From a virus, in IMG/VR virus record IMGVR_UViG_3300044858_005787, positions 1 through 46,978 of that record: a DNA stretch of 46,978 nucleotides. One strand, written 5' to 3'. The notes under the pieces are model-generated. The model had not been told where the DNA came from. It did not search any database and worked only from the letters and a program-made list of their open reading frames with translations. Below are positions 15,102-22,873 of the stretch, piece after piece. The position numbers and the translations under genes are program-made. How positions within the stretch are numbered: position 1 is the first letter of the stretch; each line of letters begins with the position of its first letter.

Positions 15102-17894
15102 ATGTTATCACAAGAAGAAATTAAATCCTTTTTAGAAGGAAATGACCCCGAGCAATATATAGTTGCGGTGGAATTTGATTACGCATCAGATTCAATATTC
15201 AAAATCAAAGAAGACCCAATCAAAGGTAAAACAATTCAAAAAGAAAGTTTTGTTCCATTTGCATGGGTAGGAGACCTCAAAGACCAAAATTTCTATAAAT
15301 CATCAAAAGGTTTACAAAAAGAGGCGATGTCAAAGTATGGTATCGTTATTGAAAAATTGGAAACCAAAGGAAATGAGAGATTGGAAAAAGGATTAAAATT
15401 TTTGGTAAAATCCTTAAAGGGTTACCGTTCATTGATTCAGTTTTTCAGAGATGGTGGAATTGACCCTTGGGGAGAAAAAACAAAGGACCTTATTTTAATT
15501 TTACCACCAGTTGAGCAATATCTCATATCAAAAGAAAAAAGATTGTTCAAAGGATTTGAGGAATATAATGATATCACAAGGTTTGTATTCGACTTGGAGA
15601 CGACCTCTTTGGAACCCAAGGATGGTCGTATCTTCATGATTGGAATTAAAACAAACAAGGGATTACAAAAGGTAATTGAATGTGCAACTCCCGAGCAAGA
15701 AAGAGATGGTTTAATAGAGTTTTTTAATACCATTGACCAAATAAAACCCTCAATCATTGGTGGATATAACTCATTTAACTTCGACTGGTTTTGGATATTT
15801 GAAAGATGTAAAGTTCTTAATATTGACGTTAAAAAAACCTGTAAGACACTAAACCCCAACTATAACATTTCCCAAAAAGAGAATATGTTAAAATTGGCAA
15901 ATGAAGTTGAGAAGTATAACCAAGTTGGAATGTGGGGTTATAACATTATTGATATACTACACGCAGTAAGAAGGGCTCAAGCGATTAACTCAAACATCAA
16001 ATCTGCGGGACTTAAATACATTACACAATACATTGACGCTGAAGCCGAGGACCGAGTATATATTGACCACGATAAAATCGGTTCAATGTATGCAAAAAAA
16101 GAAGAGTTTTGGTTGAATATCAAAAATGGTAAATATAAAAGGGCGGACAACCCTGCTTTTGAAAACTTGGACACCCGTTTTCCTGGTACATACATCAAAG
16201 TTAAAGGAGATGAAATTGTTGAGAGATACCTTGACGATGACTTGGAAGAAACCCTTTTGGTGGATGATGAGTTCAACCAAGGAACATTCCTACTTGCATC
16301 AATGATTCCAACAACCTACGAAAGAGCATCTACATTAGGGACCGCTACAATTTGGAAGTTGATTATGCTTGCTTGGTCATATAAACATAAATTGGCAATT
16401 CCTGAAAAGGAAGATAAAACAAATTTTGTTGGAGGATTGTCAAGATTGTTGAAAGTCGGTTATTCAAAAGACATTTTGAAACTTGACTATTCTTCACTTT
16501 ATCCTTCAATACAACTGGTTCACGATGTTTTTCCCGATTGTGATATCATGGGTGGTATGAAGGCGATGTTAACATATTTCAGAACTGAGAGGATTAAAAA
16601 TAAAAATTTAGCCTCAGAGTGGAAGAAAAAAGACCCCAAACTTTCACAAAAATATGACAGATTGCAACTTCCGTTAAAGATATTTATCAACTCTTTATTC
16701 GGTGCCCTGTCCGCTCCACAAGTGTTTCATTGGGGTGATATGAAGCAAGGTGAAATGATTACTTGCACAGGAAGACAATATTTACGTCAGATGGTTAAGT
16801 TTTTTACCAAAAAAGGATATACCGCAACCGTATTAGATACTGACGGATGTAATTTTAGTTTACCTGAAAATGTAGAAGAAAGAGTGTATTATGGTAAAGG
16901 TATAAATCCACAGGTCAAAGGGGGTCATAAGTATGAAGGGTATGAAGCGGACGTTGCTGAGTTTAATGAGTTATTTATGAAATCCCCAATGTTTTTAGAT
17001 TGTGATGGTACTTGGAAAAGTTGTATAAATTTGAGTAGGAAAAACTATGCAACATTAGAACATAATGGTAAAATTAAACTAACGGGTAATTCGATTAAGT
17101 CAAAAAAATTACCATTATATATTGAGGATTTTCTCGACAAAGGGATAAAACTTTTGTTAGAAGGTAAAGGACATGAGTTTGTTGAATGGTACTATGAATA
17201 TTTACAACAGATTTTTGACCAAAAAATTCCACTCATGAAAATTGCTCAAAGAGCAAAAATTAAATTGTCATTGTCAGATTACGAAAAAAGATGTAATGAG
17301 AAAACAAAGGCCGGAAATGCGATGAGTCACATGGCCCATCTTGAACTGGCTATAAAACATAAAATTAAAACTAATTTGGGTGATGTTATTTATTATGTTA
17401 ATAATGGCGTTAAAGCGTCTCACGGTGACGTTCAAAAAGTAAATAAATTGAAAAGTGGATGGAGTAAAGAAGTCCTTGATTATTTATCAACCAACAATTT
17501 ACCATTACCAAATGACGATGAAAACTCTATTATTAAACTTAATTGTTATATGTTAGAACCTAAAGACATTGAAAATAACCCTGATATGACCGGTGAATAC
17601 AATGTACCAAGAGCTATTTCGGTATTCAATAAGAGAATAGAACCTCTACTTGTTGTTTTCAAACAGGAGGTGAGAGATGGTTTGTTGGTTACCGACCCTG
17701 AAAGTCGTGGTTTGTTCACCAAAGACCAGTGTGAACTAATTAATGGAGTTCCTTTTGAACCCGAGGACCAAGACACACTTGAAGACCTTCTTAAAATATC
17801 TGATGATGAACAAGTTTTTTGGAAAAACAAAGGTATCAGTTCGGAGCATATTTATAATTTAGCACAAGAGGGTTGGGAAAATTATATTTTGTAA
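15102..17894 (+). CDS. Family B DNA polymerase with 3'-5' exonuclease
   Basis: 930 residues, close to T4 gp43 (about 900). Exonuclease motifs: Exo I FDLETTS (D164, E166), Exo II GGYNSFNFDWFW near 223-234, Exo III candidate YNIID near 285. Polymerase motif A LDYSSLYPS (catalytic D462), motif B K526-x3-N530-SLFG, and motif C DTDG (D579, D581). The usual motif C is DTDS, so Ser to Gly is a variant. The C-terminal region (about 690-930) corresponds to the thumb and a clamp-binding tail. It replicates the phage genome. It sits alone among virion, nuclease and neck genes rather than in a replication cluster. Confidence 0.95.
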   Translation: MLSQEEIKSFLEGNDPEQYIVAVEFDYASDSIFKIKEDPIKGKTIQKESFVPFAWVGDLKDQNFYKSSKGLQKEAMSKYGIVIEKLETKGNERLEKGLKFLVKSLKGYRSLIQFFRDGGIDPWGEKTKDLILILPPVEQYLISKEKRLFKGFEEYNDITRFVFDLETTSLEPKDGRIFMIGIKTNKGLQKVIECATPEQERDGLIEFFNTIDQIKPSIIGGYNSFNFDWFWIFERCKVLNIDVKKTCKTLNPNYNISQKENMLKLANEVEKYNQVGMWGYNIIDILHAVRRAQAINSNIKSAGLKYITQYIDAEAEDRVYIDHDKIGSMYAKKEEFWLNIKNGKYKRADNPAFENLDTRFPGTYIKVKGDEIVERYLDDDLEETLLVDDEFNQGTFLLASMIPTTYERASTLGTATIWKLIMLAWSYKHKLAIPEKEDKTNFVGGLSRLLKVGYSKDILKLDYSSLYPSIQLVHDVFPDCDIMGGMKAMLTYFRTERIKNKNLASEWKKKDPKLSQKYDRLQLPLKIFINSLFGALSAPQVFHWGDMKQGEMITCTGRQYLRQMVKFFTKKGYTATVLDTDGCNFSLPENVEERVYYGKGINPQVKGGHKYEGYEADVAEFNELFMKSPMFLDCDGTWKSCINLSRKNYATLEHNGKIKLTGNSIKSKKLPLYIEDFLDKGIKLLLEGKGHEFVEWYYEYLQQIFDQKIPLMKIAQRAKIKLSLSDYEKRCNEKTKAGNAMSHMAHLELAIKHKIKTNLGDVIYYVNNGVKASHGDVQKVNKLKSGWSKEVLDYLSTNNLPLPNDDENSIIKLNCYMLEPKDIENNPDMTGEYNVPRAISVFNKRIEPLLVVFKQEVRDGLLVTDPESRGLFTKDQCELINGVPFEPEDQDTLEDLLKISDDEQVFWKNKGISSEHIYNLAQEGWENYIL

Positions 17895-17921
17895 AAATAC
17901 TACTTTTACTAATTTGAGAGA

Positions 17922-17928
17922 TATTTAT
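17922..17928 (+). promoter_or_regulatory. TATTTAT motif, 4 nt before a start codon
   Basis: Same arrangement as at 13212: the motif ends 4 nt before the ATG at 17933, which suggests a leaderless transcript or a non-promoter role. Confidence 0.4.
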
Positions 17929-17932
17929 AGTT

Positions 17933-18088
17933 ATGGGAAGACCAAAGAAACCGACAGAAGAAAAAAAAATAAAAGTTAGTATCAGTTTAAATAGACAACT
18001 TTATTATAAAATTAAATCGGATAATTTGAAAACTTCCCGTATTATAGAAAAATTAGTGGAAGAATATTATGGAAACAAAGATTTGTAG
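17933..18088 (+). CDS. Ribbon-helix-helix DNA-binding protein, 51 residues
   Basis: A short ORF starting MGRPKKPTEEKK, then a beta strand KVSISLN (about 14-20), helix A (RQLYYKIKS) and helix B (TSRIIEKLVEEYY). This is the order and length of a CopG/Arc-type ribbon-helix-helix dimeric repressor, with a basic N-terminal arm. It overlaps the following HNH gene by 20 nt in another frame, so the two are probably co-expressed. It may repress its own promoter just upstream. Function inferred from pattern; targets unknown. Confidence 0.65.
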   Translation: MGRPKKPTEEKKIKVSISLNRQLYYKIKSDNLKTSRIIEKLVEEYYGNKDL

Positions 18089-18668
18089 TAAGTGTAAAGA
18101 ACTAAAAACAATTGACGAATTTGGAAAAGACAAATCTAGGAAAGGAGGGTATAGTTATCTTTGTAAGATATGTCTTATAAATAAAAGTAAATTATACAAG
18201 GAAAACAATCAAGAAAAAGTTTTATCTTCTTATTCTCGTTATAGGGAAAATAACAAAGAAAAAATCAAACTTTCACGAAACGAGTATAAACTTAAAAATA
18301 AAAGTAAAATTACTGAATATAGAACGTATTATTCTAATAAAAGAAGAAAAGAATCAAACATTGTAAAACTTTCGGAAAACATAAGAAGAAGGATTAATGT
18401 TTTTTTATCGTCAAATAAAATTACAAAAAAAAATAAAACATTTGATGTTGTTGGTTGTACTCCTGAATTTCTTAAAGAATATTTGGAGAAAAAATTTTTA
18501 GAAGGTATGACTTGGGATAATTACGGTTTTTATGGTTGGCACATCGACCATATAATACCATTATGTACGGCAAAAACAGAAGAAGAGGTTTTTAAATTAT
18601 GTCATTACACTAATTTACAACCATTGTGGTCCCAAGATAATTTCAAAAAAGGAGGGAGAATAGTTTAA
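18069..18668 (+). CDS. HNH endonuclease (homing-type) with N-terminal zinc knuckle
   Basis: 199 residues. CSKC at 6-9 and CKIC at 32-35 form a likely four-Cys zinc site. A long Lys/Asn/Glu-rich helical linker follows (about 40-110). The nuclease core is GWHIDHIIPL (H158, D160, H161), with CHYTNLQPLWSQDNFKKG (H179, N182, N191), the standard HNH pattern. It cuts DNA; free-standing HNH genes beside a DNA polymerase are typical phage homing endonucleases. The start overlaps the ribbon-helix-helix gene, and the stop overlaps the convergent gene at 18665 by 3-4 nt. Confidence 0.85.
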   Translation: METKICSKCKELKTIDEFGKDKSRKGGYSYLCKICLINKSKLYKENNQEKVLSSYSRYRENNKEKIKLSRNEYKLKNKSKITEYRTYYSNKRRKESNIVKLSENIRRRINVFLSSNKITKKNKTFDVVGCTPEFLKEYLEKKFLEGMTWDNYGFYGWHIDHIIPLCTAKTEEEVFKLCHYTNLQPLWSQDNFKKGGRIV

Positions 18669-19000
18669 GATAACTTTAACCCATCACTTGATGTAATGTA
18701 CCAATGTCCTTGGGCAAAATAAAACTCAACACACGATTCGGATGTAATTGATAACTCATCATATTTTTCATCAAACATTCCAATATCAGGAATTATTAAA
18801 GTGTTTGTTAACGACTTAACCCTAACGTGGTCAGTTGCGGCATGATTTAATTTCAATTTACAAAAACTAATATCTTTTACAATTATTAATCCCTCACCAT
18901 TAGATGTATATTCAGGTTCAGATACAATAACAATTTCAGATGATTTTATAATTCTACCACCAATTACTTTTTCAGAAGGTATTGAACGAATAATTGCCAT
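18665..19000 (-). CDS. Small beta-rich virion-type protein
   Basis: 111 residues, almost entirely predicted beta strand, ending with a hydrophobic-Trp segment and a turn: CVEFYFAQGHWYITSSDGLKLS. Such strand-Trp-turn endings are common in phage structural beta-sandwich proteins. It follows the gp13-like neck gene with a TAATATG junction, so the two are probably translated together, suggesting a head-neck or decoration role. I do not recognise a family. Confidence 0.5.
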   Translation of the reverse strand: MAIIRSIPSEKVIGGRIIKSSEIVIVSEPEYTSNGEGLIIVKDISFCKLKLNHAATDHVRVKSLTNTLIIPDIGMFDEKYDELSITSESCVEFYFAQGHWYITSSDGLKLS

Positions 19001-19001
19001 A

Positions 19002-20126
19002 TTAAATTACATATATTTGTCTTGGGAATGCTCTGAATTTCATTTGTTTGTTTAGATTTTCAGCAATCAGAGCCTCCCTTTCCATAACCTTTTCAGGCTT
19101 TAACCTTGTCAATCTACCCTCGGCGCCAATTAATTCCTCAATTAATTTTGTCTTTTCATCCTTCGCTTCAGTGGCTAAAGATGTATAATCCATAGTTAAT
19201 TCAGAATCGGGTGTTTTTAAGTTACCACTATACTTTCCTCTTACTCTTGATAAGGTTTCTTTAACATATGCAATAAACCATCTACGAACCCACTGCTTAG
19301 CGGGATTATTCAAATCAATCCAAGATAATTCATCAAAAGGAACATCAGATGGTAATTTTATAATATCAGGATTACTTTTTAAACAATCATCCCTATCAGC
19401 ACCTTCAGTATCATAATACCAATACCATACTTGTCCTCTCATTAGATTAGCATTTCCGAAGTCGAATTTTCCACCTGGAGTCTGCATCAAATGAATTGCC
19501 TTTTTACCATCAGGTAATGCGGTCACACGATAAGTTAAATCTCCAGCAATAATTCTTCTTTGAATATTAACTTCTTGCATACGAAGTAACATATCAAAAG
19601 CGGGCATCATAAAGTATGAACCAACCGTGTTACCCATCTGAGCAAATCCACCAGGACCACCCAATCCTCCTGAACCAATACCTCCAAAAGACCAAGGGTC
19701 AAAGAAAATATTGTTTAGTGTTGCGGGAGTAAACCATAACAATTCATTCAATTCACGACCTGCGGGTATCTCATAAATTTGCTTTCCTCTTTCTAATTGA
19801 ATAAAATCCTTTTTCAAAACCCAATCTCCATTGGTTTGTAGTCCCACAATCTTTGAGTATGCATATGAGTATCTTGTTTCCCAATCTAAACTCTTTGTTA
19901 CAAACGCTCTTGATAAAGATTGAGTATCCAAATTTAGATTATATAAAGAAGTCCATTGAGATTCAATTAACCAATCTTGAACATACTGAGCATAATCTTG
20001 AACGGAAAACTCCAAAAGAGTATCCATTTGTTCATCAACTATTTCAATAGAACGTAAAGGTGCTCCAAGTAAATGTTTTACTTGAGTGTAAAGTTTGGTT
20101 CTTTCAGGTTCAGGAATAACAGCCAT
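19002..20126 (-). CDS. gp13: T4 gp13-like neck / head-completion protein
   Basis: 374 residues (T4 gp13 is about 309). The C-terminal third carries the feature I rely on: AKQWVRRWFIAYVKETLSRVRGKYSG (split across about 276-301), followed by an acidic Leu-rich helix with KTKLIEELIGAEGRL, as in gp13 neck proteins that join head and tail. The middle has a Gly-rich loop (FGGIGSGGLGGPGGFAQMG, about 147-165) absent from T4 gp13. It lies on the minus strand, while the other neck and tail genes (from 24681) are on the plus strand, an unusual separation. A TATTTAT motif precedes it by 13 nt. Confidence 0.7.
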   Translation of the reverse strand: MAVIPEPERTKLYTQVKHLLGAPLRSIEIVDEQMDTLLEFSVQDYAQYVQDWLIESQWTSLYNLNLDTQSLSRAFVTKSLDWETRYSYAYSKIVGLQTNGDWVLKKDFIQLERGKQIYEIPAGRELNELLWFTPATLNNIFFDPWSFGGIGSGGLGGPGGFAQMGNTVGSYFMMPAFDMLLRMQEVNIQRRIIAGDLTYRVTALPDGKKAIHLMQTPGGKFDFGNANLMRGQVWYWYYDTEGADRDDCLKSNPDIIKLPSDVPFDELSWIDLNNPAKQWVRRWFIAYVKETLSRVRGKYSGNLKTPDSELTMDYTSLATEAKDEKTKLIEELIGAEGRLTRLKPEKVMEREALIAENLNKQMKFRAFPRQIYVI

Positions 20127-20139
20127 AGTTAGTTTATAT

Positions 20140-20146
20140 ATAAATA
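20140..20146 (-). promoter_or_regulatory. TATTTAT promoter-like motif (minus) before gp13
   Basis: Reads TATTTAT on the minus strand, immediately after the stop codon of the upstream gene and 13 nt before the gp13 ATG. Its presence on this strand, in the sense of the gene, supports a real directional signal. Confidence 0.45.
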
Positions 20147-20147
20147 T

Positions 20148-21293
20148 CTAACAAACTACCTTTTCAACCTCTTTTTTAGCAACATATAATTGTTTTTTCT
20201 CTAAAATATCGGAATTTTTATTAAAAATGTATGTGTCGATTGTTTTATTTTGATAATCCGGTTTTATACGGAATCTAATAGATAATCTCAATTCATTACA
20301 TCCTCTTTGACCAACATTTGACCAATAGAAATCTATAAATTTAATGGGTACAATTGTATAATTTTCATAAACAATACCCTCCATATTATTTTTAATACTA
20401 TCAAGATATTCTTGACCCTCACCTTTTACCCACTCATAAAGACCACGAATTACTGAGTTATAAATTTCTAAATGTGAACCCTTGTATTGTTTATTTTTTG
20501 ATTGTTTAAAAATTGAAAAAAATTCTGACAAGTAACTATCTATATTAACGTCCATCTTCTTGACCTCAAAGTTAGAACCAGATGGGAATACCTCAGTTTT
20601 TTTTCCATTATCCACAACATAAAGAGGGGTTTTAGACACTATGTCTGATTTTATAACAACCTTATCACTTAAAGATGACTTAACACAATTTTTTATCTTT
20701 AAGAGTAATTTTTGAAAATCATCAGTAGAGACACTTTTGAATCTTTGTATTTTTTCCAAAAAATTATTATCAAGGTCTTCACCGCATTTATATTGTAAAG
20801 AAAGAGCAGTCCTACTTAGGTCAAAATAATCACCCTCGAATTCTTTCTCATATTTTGAATATTCTTTTTCTCTAACATTTTTTAATATATCTTCTAAATC
20901 ATCAGGAACTATGGACATATCTCTTAATTTTAATAATTGTTTTTTGGTCACATCATCATTAAATTCTTCATCATTGATGAAATCAGCAACCACCTTCAAG
21001 TCATTTATGGTTTTGTTTCTATCTATCAATGATAGTTCCAATATTTTTGGTAAAAGACCTGAATTCTTCCTATTAAAAAATTTGTATAGAGTTTCAATAC
21101 TTTTGTTCAAATCGGTTATTAATTTTTGGTCGGTTAGCGATGACCTCAAAGCCAAAAGTTTAATTGCTGAGTTGTTTTTTTTACGAGTTTTTTTATATAA
21201 AACATTTAAATAATCGTCGTCAAACATTTCATCTTGGTCTAAATATTTCTCTGTTAATCTAACTAATTGACTTTCAGATATTAAAATTTTCAT
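20148..21293 (-). CDS. Unknown protein with ISESQL N-terminus
   Basis: 381 residues. The start overlaps the stop of the superoxide dismutase-nuclease gene (ATGA), so the two are coupled. The N-terminus MKILISESQLVRLTEKYL resembles the peptide encoded at 29741-29842. Residues about 25-200 are predicted mainly helical and charged; about 200-381 are mixed alpha/beta, with a WVKGEGQEYLDSI helix and a RLSIRFRIK strand. No catalytic motif is recognised. Adjacency suggests a role with the nuclease fusion or the neck protein; neither is shown. Confidence 0.6.
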   Translation of the reverse strand: MKILISESQLVRLTEKYLDQDEMFDDDYLNVLYKKTRKKNNSAIKLLALRSSLTDQKLITDLNKSIETLYKFFNRKNSGLLPKILELSLIDRNKTINDLKVVADFINDEEFNDDVTKKQLLKLRDMSIVPDDLEDILKNVREKEYSKYEKEFEGDYFDLSRTALSLQYKCGEDLDNNFLEKIQRFKSVSTDDFQKLLLKIKNCVKSSLSDKVVIKSDIVSKTPLYVVDNGKKTEVFPSGSNFEVKKMDVNIDSYLSEFFSIFKQSKNKQYKGSHLEIYNSVIRGLYEWVKGEGQEYLDSIKNNMEGIVYENYTIVPIKFIDFYWSNVGQRGCNELRLSIRFRIKPDYQNKTIDTYIFNKNSDILEKKQLYVAKKEVEKVVC

Positions 21294-22831
21294 TTGATAA
21301 TCTCAATTAAAGATGTTGATGGTATAGTGTAATTTCCCCCCACAATCTTAGTGTTGCGATTATCGAATACAAATATACCAAATTTTTTATTATAAAATAC
21401 AATCCAATCTGTATTATATTCTTTTACGTTGGCAGTATTATATACTGTATAAGTATCTTTATCTAAATTATAACTACCAAAAGGTTTGATTTGGGCTGTT
21501 TTAGTTTCACCATCAACAATTATTTCCGCATCAATACCTTCTTTAGCGTCTTTTGAACTACCCAATTTACCCACAAGTGATACATTATCATCTCCGTATT
21601 TTTCTTTCAATTTAACAACCGTAAACTCCTCAGTCATTTTACCAAGTTGTTCGGTCTTACTTAACGTTGATATAAGATTTTCAAAAGTTTTAGATTTAGT
21701 TGAAAAGATTCTGAATTTGAATTGTTCGATTATTTGACACATTCTTTGAACTTCATTTAATTGTTCTCGGGGTGACACACCGACAAATTTTAATGGGGTT
21801 TCGTTTTTAACCCTCAATAGTTTATTAATGTCTTTTACTAAAATACAAAACCCTCTGATGTTTGTGTTTAAATAATTCAACACCGACCTTCCTTCACCTT
21901 CTAAATTATAAACACCGGCCATTTCCCCGTCTTTATACTCATTTTCCTCGTAGTATCTATCTGAAAAAACTTCTTTCAAAACAGATTGAATTGTTTTTTT
22001 ATAAATCTGTTTAACCATTGGATTCAGATTAAATATAAAACGATACGCCTCGTTTTCTTCTCTTGAACAACTTTCACTAACACCCTCCGATAATACAGAT
22101 TTTACATGTGCCGACTCATTAAGTTTATTCTTTAACTTCATGTTATACATTTTACCGACAAACTTCCAATTTATTGCTTTGAAAAAGTTTTTGATGTAAT
22201 CGTCCCTTTTGTTCTTATATCTCAAGTAATAAGCGTGTTCCCACAAATCAAGACCCAAAAGTGGATAACCCCCATTTCTTACAATATTCATAAGTGGATT
22301 ATCTTGGTTTGGAGTTGTCATAATCTTTAAAGAACCCGATTTTGTTAACACAAGCCATATCCATCCTGAACCAAAGTTTTTCTTGGCCTTTTCAGTGAAT
22401 TCTTGTTTGAATCCCAAAAAGTTATGAAAATCTTTTTTAATTCTTTCGTAAATTGTTCCTGTACATTTCTGTTCAGTTGGAGATAACATTTTCCAAAAAA
22501 GTGCGTGGTTGAACGCTCCACCCGCATTATTTCTTATGGTCTTGTTGTACTTGCTAATTGATTTAATTATTTCCTCTAACTCAACATCACCATAATCTTT
22601 TTTACTTAATGCATCATTTAATTTATCAACATAAGTTTTGTAATGTCCGTTATAGTGGTAAGACATTGTTTCAGGGTCAATGAATTGTTTTAAAGCGGAA
22701 TACGAGTAAGGTAATTTCTCAATTCCTATTTTTTTCATTTCATTTATAAATAATTTTTCATTATCCCTTGTTTCTTCTTCTTTTATTTGACTGGCTATTT
22801 TTTCTACTTTTTCTTGAAGTTTTTTCATCAT
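21290..22831 (-). CDS. Mn/Fe superoxide dismutase fused to a PD-(D/E)XK-like nuclease domain
   Basis: 513 residues. Residues 38-230 are a complete iron/manganese superoxide dismutase with all four metal ligands: H59 (TMSYHY), H109 (GGAFNHALFW), D195 and H199 (DLWEHAYY). The gateway Tyr is Y67, and Q176 in NQDNPLM is the Mn-type glutamine. The enzyme dismutates superoxide to oxygen and peroxide. A helical linker (about 231-395) follows, then a C-terminal domain with EEF near 401, GIDAEIIVDG (D434) and TAQIKP (Q447, K449), the D-x(n)-QxK pattern of PD-(D/E)XK nucleases. There is no secretion signal. First of a coupled minus-strand group, with a TATTTAT motif 20 nt upstream. The nuclease call is less certain than the dismutase call. 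Confidence 0.8.
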   Translation of the reverse strand: MMKKLQEKVEKIASQIKEEETRDNEKLFINEMKKIGIEKLPYSYSALKQFIDPETMSYHYNGHYKTYVDKLNDALSKKDYGDVELEEIIKSISKYNKTIRNNAGGAFNHALFWKMLSPTEQKCTGTIYERIKKDFHNFLGFKQEFTEKAKKNFGSGWIWLVLTKSGSLKIMTTPNQDNPLMNIVRNGGYPLLGLDLWEHAYYLRYKNKRDDYIKNFFKAINWKFVGKMYNMKLKNKLNESAHVKSVLSEGVSESCSREENEAYRFIFNLNPMVKQIYKKTIQSVLKEVFSDRYYEENEYKDGEMAGVYNLEGEGRSVLNYLNTNIRGFCILVKDINKLLRVKNETPLKFVGVSPREQLNEVQRMCQIIEQFKFRIFSTKSKTFENLISTLSKTEQLGKMTEEFTVVKLKEKYGDDNVSLVGKLGSSKDAKEGIDAEIIVDGETKTAQIKPFGSYNLDKDTYTVYNTANVKEYNTDWIVFYNKKFGIFVFDNRNTKIVGGNYTIPSTSLIEIIK

Positions 22832-22851
22832 TTAATTTCATGTTCGTATTG

Positions 22852-22858
22852 ATAAATA
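22852..22858 (-). promoter_or_regulatory. TATTTAT promoter-like motif (minus) before the superoxide dismutase fusion
   Basis: Reads TATTTAT on the minus strand in the 42-bp gap after the helicase stop, 20 nt before the ATG at 22831. It would start a transcript covering the dismutase fusion and the coupled gene after it. Confidence 0.45.
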
Positions 22859-22873
22859 TTAAGTTATTTCGAT

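Noticed and set aside
15437-15859. Minus-strand ORF of 140 residues
   Set aside because: Overlaps the exonuclease domain of the DNA polymerase, which has clear motifs on the other strand.
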